A stretch of 64,000 nt of DNA from Bacteroidota bacterium (GTDB lineage: Bacteria; Bacteroidota; Bacteroidia; AKYH767-A; 2013-40CM-41-45), in contig JAPLDA010000011.1 of NCBI GenBank assembly GCA_026391945.1, forward strand, positions 1-64,000, read 5' to 3'. Made by a program: the position numbers and the translations under genes. Positions 7,183-15,707 of the stretch are shown here, in pieces. The notes under the pieces were generated by a model. The model worked only from the letters and a program-made list of their open reading frames with translations, did not search any database and was not told the origin of the DNA. Position 1 is the stretch's first letter, and each line of letters begins with the position of its first letter.

Positions 7183-9870
7183 TTACTTCGCTATTTGTAT
7201 TTTCTTATGCATCACTTTTTTTCCGGTCACAACTGTTACGGAATAAATTCCGGAAGCGAAATGATCAACAGGAATCTCCGTTTTCATCGCCTTCGGAATG
7301 GATGAATACAGTTTTCTTCCATCGGCGTCATACAATTCAACCAGGTTGATTTCTTCATTCGTTGACTGTACAAAGAACCTGTTGCGTGCCGGGTTCGGAA
7401 ACAATGAGATTCCGCCAGCATCAGGAATGGATTGCATCCCCAGGATAACAACAGAATCAACAATTGAATGAAGAGTGACCTGGGTTCCACCTACATCAAT
7501 CCCTTTGACATTGGCTGGTGTCATAATTAAATGGGAAGATCCTGAAAAATTAACTGAAGTAACAACCGTTAAGGTACCAAGAATTCCCCCGACATTTAAT
7601 GCATCGGTGTGGTCGATACGCGACAAGGCGGCATCAATTCTTCCAATAGAGAACAGGTCTTTTTCAAAAGACTTCATGTCGGAATTGATGGTTCCAAGAA
7701 CGGAAGATGAGTAATTGAAATGAACCTGGGTTGTGTCAACGAGTGTCTGGTCAAATGATATGGAAAATGCAATCCCGTAGAGGCTGCTGATCGGTGTGGA
7801 AGTATTTGCAATATGAATTTCATAATTGATGGTATCACCTGCCGAAACTGTCGTATGGTCAGGCACGAGATAAAAATCGCCAACGGCATTCACCTGGTCC
7901 TGGTTTGCCGGGCGGAATGGATGAGTCTGGCCATAGTTCAAATATATAGCGGTAGTGTCATTCCCGTTTGCTATACCGTCACCGTTTGTATCAGCGTGTT
8001 TATGATTGAGGCCTGATGGGAATGAATTTACCCAGTCTGTTGCTGCTTGTGCAACCCAGTTCGTTGTTGCACCAATGCGTACAGAACCGGTGTCCTGGTT
8101 AGCAAGGTACAGGAAGAGGAAATCATAATTATCTACAGTGAGATCATAATTGCAATCGCCGGGCCACACAGAAGGAATTGGAACAGAAGGTAAGTTGAAA
8201 AAATTAATAGGCACAGTATGATAAGTACCGGGTAAAGTTGCCTGTGACATGTGCATATTGGCATCCTTTACATACCAAAAAGTGGTTGGGAGGCCGGTAG
8301 AAAGCGGATCCTGCAGTTGCTGAAAAACAACAGGAATTGAAAATACAGTTCCAAGGCTGGCGCTGTCAATAACATAATAGGATCCATTTCCATAAGTACA
8401 TAAACCGTCAGCATCTCCTCCGCGGGTCAGGTTAGCAGTATCGGTCCAGAGACCTGTTGTTACATTATATCCGACGGAATGTAAATCAGGCCATTTATTA
8501 TTGTGGCCATCTGAGCTGGTTCCATAAACCAAAGTATCTGAATCAAACCAACTGAAGAACAGTTTATCTCCGGCGGAATTCCTTGATGCAAACGGGCGAC
8601 CATCCTGGTTGTTGATTGGATTAGTAGTCACAAGAGGGTCACCGAATGTTCCTCTTGATGTTACGGGTTTATTTAGTAAATGTGCATTCCATGTCAAACC
8701 ATGGTCATTGGTATAAATGTCAAACATTCCCAGCATACCGTTACCGGTATAGATTGAAAATCCAGTAGAAACAGCAATGCCGGTTAGAACATGTAAATTA
8801 CCATTTGCATCTACAACAACATCCAGGTCGAAAGTGGCTCCATATTTTACTGCCGAGTCGTTGAGCAAGAACGTGTCCAACGCAGTTTGTATATCGAGGT
8901 GTACTGGTCCTAACCAGGTAGCCCCGCCATCAGCCGTTCCATAAATATCAATGTACAAGGTGGAGTCCGGCAGAACAGTATAAGTAGGGTCGTTGTTAGT
9001 GATAAGTGCGATGTAACCGGTTGTGCCGAAATCATCGAAAGCAATATCCATATCCACAGGTTGACCAATATCCGGATTGACCGGGACGTACAGATGATTC
9101 TCTGTAAAATCGTAATCAGAAATCGAAGAATTCCAGGTTCCATGAGTGATGATAATGGAATCGAGGTAGGTGGTGTTTCCATCATTCGAATACATGTGAC
9201 CAACCTTCCAGATATCACCGGTGTACTTCACAGTAAACATGTTTTCGGGCCAGCAGATGTAGGAAAGACTATCGTAATGATAAGCATGAGTTGCGCCGCC
9301 AAGATTGGATACACCATAATACCTGCCAAACCAGTTGGTGGTATTGATACTTGGGCCTTCAGTAACTACATAGCCATCGGTTGCTATTGAGCCTAATCCC
9401 GGGTTGGCAAGAAGGCCGCTTGGGTAACGCCCGCGATGCAGGTTGGATGAATCTCCGTAAACAGGGCCCTGGTTGGTAGACCATGAATTACCGCCATCGG
9501 TAGAAAAATCATACAAAATAAATGCAGTGTTATTCCCATAAGTAGCCGGGTTGTTCCGGTGAATAAATGCCAATGAGTTCAGATCCGGATCATACCACAA
9601 ATTGCTGTGTGCAATACCAAAACAACCATGAGCACTGGCTGCATCTCCTAACTGGATGGTGGTGGATTGCGTGTGGTTTGTTCCATGCACCGCCCTTCTT
9701 TGATTCAACAAAGCTTTCGGCATGGCAGAAGCATGCGACTGAACAGGTTCCTTAAACAAAGACATTTTCGTTGGTGCAGTTAACCTTTGTGAAGGATTGA
9801 TCGTCCTTCTTTGTGCGGTTGCAGAAACAGCAAGTGTTAAAGCAAGCGCAAGGAGTAAATTTTTTTTCAT
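7183..9870 (-). CDS. Large secreted protein with Asp-box-like repeats, EF-hand/dockerin-like segment and T9SS type A signal
   Basis: 895 residues from the ATG at 9870, which gives a clean signal peptide (MKKNLLLALALTLAVSATAQ); the frame stays open 19 codons further upstream but without a better start. The central part has sialidase/BNR-like Asp-box motifs (DGGNSWS, DGGATWL, DHGLTWN), suggesting a beta propeller. About residues 600-690 hold two Ca-binding-like loops (GDCNYDLTVDNYDF and DTNGDGIANGNDT) as in dockerin type I repeats. A cohesin-like strand region follows (about 715-800). The end is a type A CTD (LFPNPARNRFFVQS ... ASGIYSVTVV ... KKIQIAK). It is probably a cell-surface protein. No sialidase catalytic residues could be assigned, so an enzyme activity should not be assumed. 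Confidence 0.85.
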   Translation of the reverse strand: MKKNLLLALALTLAVSATAQRRTINPSQRLTAPTKMSLFKEPVQSHASAMPKALLNQRRAVHGTNHTQSTTIQLGDAASAHGCFGIAHSNLWYDPDLNSLAFIHRNNPATYGNNTAFILYDFSTDGGNSWSTNQGPVYGDSSNLHRGRYPSGLLANPGLGSIATDGYVVTEGPSINTTNWFGRYYGVSNLGGATHAYHYDSLSYICWPENMFTVKYTGDIWKVGHMYSNDGNTTYLDSIIITHGTWNSSISDYDFTENHLYVPVNPDIGQPVDMDIAFDDFGTTGYIALITNNDPTYTVLPDSTLYIDIYGTADGGATWLGPVHLDIQTALDTFLLNDSAVKYGATFDLDVVVDANGNLHVLTGIAVSTGFSIYTGNGMLGMFDIYTNDHGLTWNAHLLNKPVTSRGTFGDPLVTTNPINNQDGRPFASRNSAGDKLFFSWFDSDTLVYGTSSDGHNNKWPDLHSVGYNVTTGLWTDTANLTRGGDADGLCTYGNGSYYVIDSASLGTVFSIPVVFQQLQDPLSTGLPTTFWYVKDANMHMSQATLPGTYHTVPINFFNLPSVPIPSVWPGDCNYDLTVDNYDFLFLYLANQDTGSVRIGATTNWVAQAATDWVNSFPSGLNHKHADTNGDGIANGNDTTAIYLNYGQTHPFRPANQDQVNAVGDFYLVPDHTTVSAGDTINYEIHIANTSTPISSLYGIAFSISFDQTLVDTTQVHFNYSSSVLGTINSDMKSFEKDLFSIGRIDAALSRIDHTDALNVGGILGTLTVVTSVNFSGSSHLIMTPANVKGIDVGGTQVTLHSIVDSVVILGMQSIPDAGGISLFPNPARNRFFVQSTNEEINLVELYDADGRKLYSSIPKAMKTEIPVDHFASGIYSVTVVTGKKVMHKKIQIAK

Positions 9871-9947
9871 GAGAGTTGGGTTTGACCGGTTAAAGGATAT
9901 CAAAACTATCTGAATATAATTTAGCATCCTAACTATTTTTTCGTATT

Positions 9948-9972
9948 TATATACGTTTCTAACACGTATATA
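9948..9972. promoter_or_regulatory. Perfect inverted repeat upstream of the 914-frame T9SS gene, possible operator
   Basis: TATATACGT (9948-9956), a 7-nt spacer (TTCTAAC) and ACGTATATA (9964-9972) form a perfect 9-bp inverted repeat centred about 90 bp upstream of the ATG at 9870. Size and AT-richness fit a dimeric-regulator site. The regulator is unknown. The surrounding 9871-10203 stretch holds no gene, only a short TCCGCCAAGGCGGA palindrome near 10043. Confidence 0.5.
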
Positions 9973-10203
9973 TCAATCCAAAGACATGAAGTCGTTGATT
10001 TTTTTCATCATCGGATGAGTAATACCGTATCGGCATAATACCTCCGCCAAGGCGGATTGGATTATCTTATATTGAGCAATGGTATAACCAGTTTTCTGTT
10101 ACTCAGGAAAAATCGAATGGAGAATAAAACAAAAACGAAGGAGTAAAAATCCTTCGTAACAACATGGTTAAATAAAGTAGAATTGATCAGGCGGTTGACG
10201 ACT

Positions 10204-10600
10204 TTACTGAACAAGAAAAACAAAAGTCATCGTTCCTTTTTGGATATCGGCGCCATCAGGATTCTGGCTGAACTTTGCTTTCATCGCCGCTTCTTTTGCT
10301 TTGCCGAAAAGGTAAGCGCTGGTCGTGGTGGAACCTCTTGCACGGTAATACTAACCACCACTTTTCCGGTTTCCTGTGATTGATCATTCACGGTAGATTT
10401 TCTCACCAACCTTCTTCCTGCAATATCGAAGCTGATTCCTCCATTACCCGAATCTTTGTGGGGACATGTTCCATCTCTTTCCCTTAGGGCGCGTTCCTGC
10501 TCTGTTTTTTTTCCATAGTTTTTTCCAAACGGATCACCATTTTTCTTCCCGGGTCGCCGGCTCCTGCATCAGGATCTTTTTGGGAAATTCACATAGTAAT
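10204..10600 (-). pseudogene. Decayed TonB-family (energy transducer-like) C-terminal remnant
   Basis: Translating the minus strand in several frames recovers pieces of a protein type common in Bacteroidetes. KDPDAGAGDPG (near 10585) comes first. Then, after a frame change, GGISFDIAGRRLVRKS ... SQETGKVVVSITV (about 10335-10445). After a further frame change with loss of roughly nine codons comes ARGSTTTSAYLFGKAKEAAM ... IQKGTMTFVFLVQ and a TAA at 10204-10206. At least two frameshifts plus a stop between the first pieces make this a broken gene. Its intact relatives carry an N-terminal membrane helix and a TonB-like C-terminal fold. That N-terminus is not recoverable here, because the helicase gene now occupies the space. 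Confidence 0.75.
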
Positions 10601-10624
10601 TCCAATAACATTTGCATAACCGCT

Positions 10625-10632
10625 TATCTTTG
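10625..10632 (+). promoter_or_regulatory. Bacteroidetes -7 box (TATCTTTG) for the helicase gene
   Basis: TATCTTTG matches TAnnTTTG and is followed by C. It predicts a transcript start near 10639, so the helicase ATG at 10466 would be upstream of the promoter. It supports the TTG at 10661 as the start. Confidence 0.55.
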
Positions 10633-10660
10633 CTTCCCATTTTTTAAAAACGCCAGAGGT

Positions 10661-12274
10661 TTGAATACACATGATTTCTTAGAATCGCCGGAGTATAAAA
10701 ACGGAAAGCAGCTCTACGCTTACCAGCATGGTGCTATTGATGAAATCCTCAAACGGCTTGAAGGACATCCTGCACGCTATAATCTCCTGTACCAGTTGCC
10801 GACCGGCGGCGGCAAGACCGTTATCTTTTCTGAAATAGCACGACGATACATTCTCGAAACGGGTAAGAAAGTTTTAATCCTGACGCATCGTGTTGAGTTG
10901 TGCGGACAAACTTCCCAGATGCTGAATGAATTCGGCGTAAAGAACAAAGTGATCAACAGCGCCGTCAAAGAGTTGCCTGTTCCCAATGAATACATGTGTT
11001 TTGTGGCCATGGTGGAAACACTGAACAACCGTATCCGCGATAAAATTCTGAACCTCGATAACATCGGGCTGATGATTGTCGACGAAGCTCATTATAATTC
11101 ATTCGGGAAACTGTTCAGGTTTTATGAAAAGGGTGTGCTCCTTGGTGTTACAGCAACACCGTTGAGTTCAAACATCAACATCAGGATGAGGGATCACTAT
11201 GATGAATTGATTGTCGGTGAGTCCATCGCTTCGCTGATTGAAACCGGTTTCCTGGCACGCGCAATCACCTATCATTACCAGGTCGGGCTTACGTCATTAA
11301 AAGTCGGGACGGCCGGCGATTATACAGTCAGTTCTTCAGAGCGGCTCTATAACAACCACGCCATGCTGGATAAATTGTTAGGTGCGTATAAAGAAAAATG
11401 CACGGAAAAAAAAACGCTGATCTTTAACAATGGCATTGCTACTTCACTTTATGTATATGCTACCTTCCGGGAAGCAGGTTACGATATCAGGCATCTCGAT
11501 CATACTCATTCTGCTGCCGAGAGAAAAGAAATCCTTCAATGGTTCCGTGAGAAACCCGATGCCATTCTTTCTTCGGTAAGCATCCTCACCACGGGTTTTG
11601 ATGAGCCTTCGGTGGAGTGTATCATCTTGAACCGCGCAACGAAATCGCTCACGCTGTATTTTCAAATGATCGGTAGAGGTTCCCGCGTGCTGCCTGGCAA
11701 AAAAGAATTTTCGGTGATTGACCTCGGCAACAACCTGAATCGGTTCGGGCTTTGGGATGCACCGGTCGACTGGGCCGATATTTTCAAATCACCGGAAAGT
11801 TATCTCGAAAGAATCCAGAGTGACGAAGAAATTGAAAGCAGCTTTAAATATGTGATGCCGGATGAATTGCGTGAACGGTTCCGTAATTCTTCCTGTATTG
11901 ATTTTGATGTCAGGGAAGAACACAAACTGGCCATGAGTAAAGGACAGCGTCCGAAGACGGTGATCGAACATTCCATTGAACAACACATCAGGATATGCAA
12001 AGAAAACAGTTCAGGAATCGAGGAAGCGTTGATACTTGCTGACCTGTTGAAAGAAGAAATCGAATTCAGGATAAGGATGTACTCGCGCTGTTTGAGCAAA
12101 ACTTCCGAGAGTTATTTAAAATGGCTGCAGGATGATTACAAACTCAGGCTGAAAGTGGCGCTCATCAGGAATCATCACCAGGTTCCAGGCCATGATGTGG
12201 TTCCTGCTGAAAATTCAGAAACGAAATTGCCGGCGGCAGAAGAAGACATGAATGAAGGGCAGGAAGATCGTTAG
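10661..12274 (+). CDS. DEAD/DEAH-box (SF2) helicase
   Basis: 537 residues from the TTG at 10661. The frame is open from 10466, but those 65 codons lie over the antisense TonB-like remnant, have no homology-like features and precede the -7 box. Motifs in order: Walker A LPTGGGKT (about residues 49-56), HRVEL, the DEAH box VDEAH, GVTATP (motif III-like), STGFD-like TTGFDEPSVE and motif VI QMIGRGSRVLPGK. This is the RecQ/RadD/ERCC3-like two-RecA-domain core. The last about 150 residues are helical, charged and not recognised. It likely acts on nucleic acid with ATP; the exact role is unknown. It ends 4 bp inside the convergent lipoprotein gene. Confidence 0.88.
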   Translation: MNTHDFLESPEYKNGKQLYAYQHGAIDEILKRLEGHPARYNLLYQLPTGGGKTVIFSEIARRYILETGKKVLILTHRVELCGQTSQMLNEFGVKNKVINSAVKELPVPNEYMCFVAMVETLNNRIRDKILNLDNIGLMIVDEAHYNSFGKLFRFYEKGVLLGVTATPLSSNINIRMRDHYDELIVGESIASLIETGFLARAITYHYQVGLTSLKVGTAGDYTVSSSERLYNNHAMLDKLLGAYKEKCTEKKTLIFNNGIATSLYVYATFREAGYDIRHLDHTHSAAERKEILQWFREKPDAILSSVSILTTGFDEPSVECIILNRATKSLTLYFQMIGRGSRVLPGKKEFSVIDLGNNLNRFGLWDAPVDWADIFKSPESYLERIQSDEEIESSFKYVMPDELRERFRNSSCIDFDVREEHKLAMSKGQRPKTVIEHSIEQHIRICKENSSGIEEALILADLLKEEIEFRIRMYSRCLSKTSESYLKWLQDDYKLRLKVALIRNHHQVPGHDVVPAENSETKLPAAEEDMNEGQEDR

Positions 12275-12783
12275 CTTACTTTTTTCATCTGGCAGTAAAA
12301 AAAATCATCGTCTTTTCCGTCACCATCAAAGTCGAGCTTTGATCTGAGTTCAGCAGATCCGGCAGTCAGGTCAACCCGGTAATTCATCTGCTGGTCATTG
12401 GGAAAAAGCTGGTGAATCTTTAACTGGTTTTTCGCGGCCGACCATTTTCCGGCGGTGACTTTGATCACTTTGCCTTCAGCGTTTGTATAAGCAGAAATAT
12501 AGGTTTTATTCGGATTGAAGATCGTCTGGATCGGTTGCATTTTCATTCTCTCAACCCATTCATCGCTTCTTACTTCGAGGATCACCGACATATCACTGTT
12601 GTGAATGGTGTCGATGCCGACGACCAGGGCATCGGTTCTCCACATGCCTACCAGGGAACTTTGTAAATCGTTATCGGCCTGGATGGCATCCTGGCTGGCA
12701 GGAGGAACGGGTGCTTTGCTGCAACTCAAAAGGAAGAGCAACATGATCGTCAAAGGGAAGATGTATTTTCTGAGAGGTGTCAT
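12271..12783 (-). CDS. Hypothetical lipoprotein
   Basis: 170 residues. A type II signal peptide ends in the lipobox LLSC (Cys21). The mature part contains two stretches that look like a small beta-barrel of the lipocalin-like type (SSLVGMWRTDAL at the start, then alternating polar/nonpolar strands) and ends with FDGDGKDDDFFYCQM, an acidic, possibly Ca-binding loop. No family was recognised with confidence. Its stop overlaps the convergent helicase stop by 4 bp. It lies 71 bp downstream of the cytochrome lipoprotein gene on the same strand and may be the last gene of that module. Confidence 0.7.
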   Translation of the reverse strand: MTPLRKYIFPLTIMLLFLLSCSKAPVPPASQDAIQADNDLQSSLVGMWRTDALVVGIDTIHNSDMSVILEVRSDEWVERMKMQPIQTIFNPNKTYISAYTNAEGKVIKVTAGKWSAAKNQLKIHQLFPNDQQMNYRVDLTAGSAELRSKLDFDGDGKDDDFFYCQMKKVS

Positions 12784-12854
12784 TGTAGATCAAACATACC
12801 TAACGGAACAACACAAAAAAAATTTTATCGGTTAAATGCAGGAAGATATGAGTA

Positions 12855-13286
12855 TCAGTTGTTACGCGCTCCTTCCAGCATCCAGGTAACAATGGTGTCG
12901 ATCCGGCCGGGCTTAAAAGCCGGTGCGTTCAGCGGCATCAACGGATAACCGTTTCCTTTGAGATGCCTGATGAGGTTGCTGTTGTTGGGATTGATCGTGT
13001 CGACATACGGAGCATGAATGCCATGAGGATTCGCATGCCATAAATTATTCCAGGAAACTTCGGCGCGCAAATCGAGGTATGGATGATACAGATTGTGGCA
13101 AATGATGCAGTTCTCATCGAAGAGCGGTTGTATGTCCTGCTGGTAATGGATTTTGAATGGATCATCCGGAGCCGGTTGAGAAGCCGGCTTCACAATCATG
13201 GGGCCTTTGTCTTTTTCACACGAAGAGATAATCAGCATAAAAAACAAAGCCACCATACCCGGGCGAATCAAAAGGTTCTTCAACAT
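12855..13286 (-). CDS. Monohaem cytochrome c-like lipoprotein (module 1)
   Basis: 143 residues. The lipobox ISSC (Cys23) shows a lipoprotein. A single haem-binding motif CIICH (Cys60, Cys63, His64) is preceded by YQQDIQPLFDENC, a pattern seen in planctomycete-type/PSCyt1-like cytochrome domains. PLMPLNAPAF near residue 118 offers a Met ligand. It is therefore probably a haem c protein anchored to a membrane. It directly follows the DUF5777-type barrel gene (3 bp gap) and the soluble cytochrome gene, the same order as in the second module at 25.7-27.6 kb. Confidence 0.8.
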   Translation of the reverse strand: MLKNLLIRPGMVALFFMLIISSCEKDKGPMIVKPASQPAPDDPFKIHYQQDIQPLFDENCIICHNLYHPYLDLRAEVSWNNLWHANPHGIHAPYVDTINPNNSNLIRHLKGNGYPLMPLNAPAFKPGRIDTIVTWMLEGARNN

Positions 13287-13289
13287 TTC

Positions 13290-14210
13290 TTATGATTTTG
13301 TTTTCGGTTTTTTCCAGTAGGTCCGTTTGATGTTGAAGCCGAGCAGGAATTTCTTCTTCGTGTAATCGGAAACCACGTTTGTATACAGTTGTTGTTCGAG
13401 GATTTCCTGCGATGAGCTTACGACGATCTGGAACACATGGCTCACCGTACCGAATTCCATGGCGATGGAGAGTGGATACAGTTTGTCTTCAGGTTGGTTG
13501 TTAAAACGGTATGCATATTCAAAGAGGAAAGAAGAATTCATCCCTGTTTTGATCGCTCCTCCGACCGGAAGAACAATCGTATGATTTTTAGTTCCGGCAC
13601 TTGCCAGGTTTTTATAAATCAATGCCGGTGAAACCTCGAATGAAAACCAGTCGCAGAATTTCCTCGAGATGATGACCTGCGAATTGTAGCTGAGCCGGTG
13701 ATTGAATTTGTAACGGAACGGAGTTACACCGTTATCAAAATAAGCATTCCTTGGTACAGGAAGGAAATCATCCGTATTCACGGCGGCGTCCAGGTACACG
13801 GAAACGGATACCGGGACGTTTGGATCAGTTGACTGGGTGAGTAATAACTGTTTCAGTTCTGCATCATACATTTTTCCGTTCTTCGTTCTTCCGGCTCCCA
13901 CCTGAAGGTTTTTCATCACCGAAAAATCAAACCCAAAACGGATGTTTGCAAAAAGATCCAGTCCGAGAAAATTCTTGATCGCATCTTTATTCAATTCCAT
14001 TTCACCAAAACGATGACGAATGCTGAATTCAAAACTGTGGGCGGGCTGGACAACTGTTGTCTGTGCGTTGATCAGCGTGGAACTCCGGAATGCATTGGTG
14101 ATGTTTTCATTATCATCCAGGCCTAAATCCTGTGCAGTTGATTTTTGAATACCCGGAAAAACAAGCAGGTAAACAGTGCACATGATCAGGTACCGGAAAA
14201 ATGATTTCAT
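13290..14210 (-). CDS. DUF5777-like outer-membrane beta-barrel protein (module 1)
   Basis: 306 residues from the ATG at 14210, which starts a signal peptide (MKSFFRYLIMCTVYLLVF...STAQ). The frame is open 19 codons further up, but that would overlap the previous gene. The mature part has alternating hydrophobic/polar strands with aromatic ends throughout, for example HSFEFSIRHRFGEME, IRFGFDFSVMKNLQVGAG and SSFLFEYAYRF, ending in short strands, as expected of an outer-membrane barrel. The motif HSFEFSIRHRFG is typical of the DUF5777 group. It is sandwiched between two cytochrome c genes on the same strand with gaps of 3 and 13 bp, so an operon is likely. Role unknown; electron passage across the outer membrane is inference. 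Confidence 0.8.
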   Translation of the reverse strand: MKSFFRYLIMCTVYLLVFPGIQKSTAQDLGLDDNENITNAFRSSTLINAQTTVVQPAHSFEFSIRHRFGEMELNKDAIKNFLGLDLFANIRFGFDFSVMKNLQVGAGRTKNGKMYDAELKQLLLTQSTDPNVPVSVSVYLDAAVNTDDFLPVPRNAYFDNGVTPFRYKFNHRLSYNSQVIISRKFCDWFSFEVSPALIYKNLASAGTKNHTIVLPVGGAIKTGMNSSFLFEYAYRFNNQPEDKLYPLSIAMEFGTVSHVFQIVVSSSQEILEQQLYTNVVSDYTKKKFLLGFNIKRTYWKKPKTKS

Positions 14211-14223
14211 GGTTACTTCTGAA

Positions 14224-14664
14224 TTAATAGGTGGAATTTTTCGGTAAGTTTTTTTTTCCAAGCTCACGGATGTAATTCACCAGCATCCATCGCTGCCTGG
14301 ATGAAAGCGCTTTTGCATACGGTTGCATATTTCCTTTCCCGATGCTGATTTTCCAGAAGATGGAACCATCACTTTGCTTTTGAATCTGCACGCTCGTATG
14401 GTCCGCTGGTTTGGGATTCAATGTCGCTGCTGCAGGTCCGTCTCCTTTGCCGCTTAATCCATGGCAGGGCCAGCAGGCATTTTCGTATATTTTTTTTGCC
14501 TCCTTTAACGTGAGTTCAGTTGCCGGCACACGATTCCTGAGCGTATCGGCATACGATGGAGCAATCCATATTTCATTCTGATGAACAGGTTGTGCGCTTA
14601 TGATCGTCCACCCTGCCTCGGATAGCAGAAGACAAAAAAAATATCTGAAGAATGATTTTGTCAT
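14224..14664 (-). CDS. Class I cytochrome c, periplasmic (module 1)
   Basis: 146 residues with a signal peptide (about 1-25, ...IISAQ). One haem motif CWPCH (Cys64, Cys67, His68) sits in CWPCHGLSGKGDGPAAA, and a Met ligand is offered by GNMQPYAKAL; the terminal helix is RQRWMLVNYIRELG. This is the cytochrome-c/cbb3-subunit-III-like type. It is clearly paralogous to the protein at 25692-26135, with the same haem region and the same C-terminal helix (QRWSLINYIRVLGKK). It is the first gene of the minus-strand module 14664 to 12855. The haem is attached in the periplasm. Confidence 0.9.
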   Translation of the reverse strand: MTKSFFRYFFCLLLSEAGWTIISAQPVHQNEIWIAPSYADTLRNRVPATELTLKEAKKIYENACWPCHGLSGKGDGPAAATLNPKPADHTSVQIQKQSDGSIFWKISIGKGNMQPYAKALSSRQRWMLVNYIRELGKKNLPKNSTY

Positions 14665-14929
14665 CTTCCTCGTTGATGAAGGAACAAAGATGTCATCAAT
14701 AATAATATGACACCATTAAATATGTCAGTTAACCATACCTTATTGAATGACTGAAATCATACGCATGGTTGCGATTTCGTAGGAAGCAATGTAACGGATG
14801 CCTATGGAAGCCCTTTGATACCGTGCAATACGTGGTGTCCGGTTCCTTGATCACTCACCTGTGGGAACTCACTTTTTTTTGTTGAAAAAAATTGTGTGTG
14901 ATGATCCGTGCTTTTTCAAAACTGAACAT

Positions 14930-14937
14930 TACCTTCG
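14930..14937 (+). promoter_or_regulatory. Bacteroidetes -7 box (TACCTTCG) upstream of sdhC
   Basis: TACCTTCG followed by CC is a good variant of TAnnTTTG. It puts the transcript start near 14944, after the ATG at 14892 and before the ATG at 14961, and so supports the latter as the sdhC start. The rest of 14665-14929 shows no gene. Confidence 0.55.
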
Positions 14938-14960
14938 CCTGCGTATTTAACCAGGAAAAA

Positions 14961-15644
14961 ATGATTACATCTCTGAAAATGTTTTACACTTCGGTTGGCC
15001 GTAAACTGATCATGGCGCTTACCGGTTTATTTTTATGTGTGTTTCTCCTTGAACATCTCTATGGGAATTTACAATTGTATAAAATAGACGGTGGGAAAGC
15101 GTTTAATGAATACACCGAATTCATGACAGGCAATATGTTCATCCGTGCCGTTGAGTTTATTCTTTTCGCGGGCATCCTCGTTCATGCCCTGGATGGTCTC
15201 ATGCTGACCCTTGCAAACAGGAAAGCGCGCCCGGTACGTTATGCCGTAAGCCGCCAGTCGCAAAACAGCACCTGGTTTTCACGCAACATGGGACTCACCG
15301 GGAGCATTCTCTTTGTTTTCTTCGTGATCCACCTGCGCGAATTTTTCTTTGCTCACCGTTTCGGCGGAGCAACAGAATCGATGGCAGCCAGTGTGGCGAA
15401 TGCATTTACCACTGCCTGGTATGCTTCGCTTTACATTGTTGCCATGATCATACTCGGCTTTCACCTGAACCATGGTTTCCAGAGTGCTTTCCAGACACTG
15501 GGGTTGAGCAATCACAAATACATTAAAACATGGAAGTGTGCCGGGACAGTTTTCGCGCTGATCATGATGATTGGTTTCGCCTCAGTTCCGGTGATGTTAT
15601 ATTTCGACTTTATGGGAATGTCTTCTAACATACTTGGAAAATAA
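14961..15644 (+). CDS. sdhC: Succinate dehydrogenase/fumarate reductase cytochrome b subunit
   Basis: 227 residues from the ATG at 14961. Five membrane segments are visible (around 18-36, 58-80, 112-130, 150-172 and 195-215 in this numbering). Histidines sit in or near the helices: FLLEHLYGN, GILVHALDG, FVIHLREFF and FHLNHGFQSAF, fitting the two-haem type B cytochrome b of Bacteroidetes and Wolinella-type complexes. It anchors SdhAB and passes electrons between quinone and succinate/fumarate. The start choice follows the -7 box; the frame also has an ATG at 14892. Followed at 63 bp by sdhA, one operon. Confidence 0.93.
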   Translation: MITSLKMFYTSVGRKLIMALTGLFLCVFLLEHLYGNLQLYKIDGGKAFNEYTEFMTGNMFIRAVEFILFAGILVHALDGLMLTLANRKARPVRYAVSRQSQNSTWFSRNMGLTGSILFVFFVIHLREFFFAHRFGGATESMAASVANAFTTAWYASLYIVAMIILGFHLNHGFQSAFQTLGLSNHKYIKTWKCAGTVFALIMMIGFASVPVMLYFDFMGMSSNILGK

Positions 15645-15707
15645 ATTTCATGGATGGAGTGTACGTCGCAATTTCTGCGGCAGCACCCTTACAAGAATAA
15701 AAAAAAT

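Noticed and set aside
10183-10383. 66-residue plus-strand frame
   Set aside because: Antisense to the C-terminal TonB-like remnant; no homology-like features.
10466-10660. Upstream 65 codons of the helicase frame as real coding sequence
   Set aside because: They lie antisense to a recognisable TonB-like remnant and before the -7 box; the TTG at 10661 fits better.
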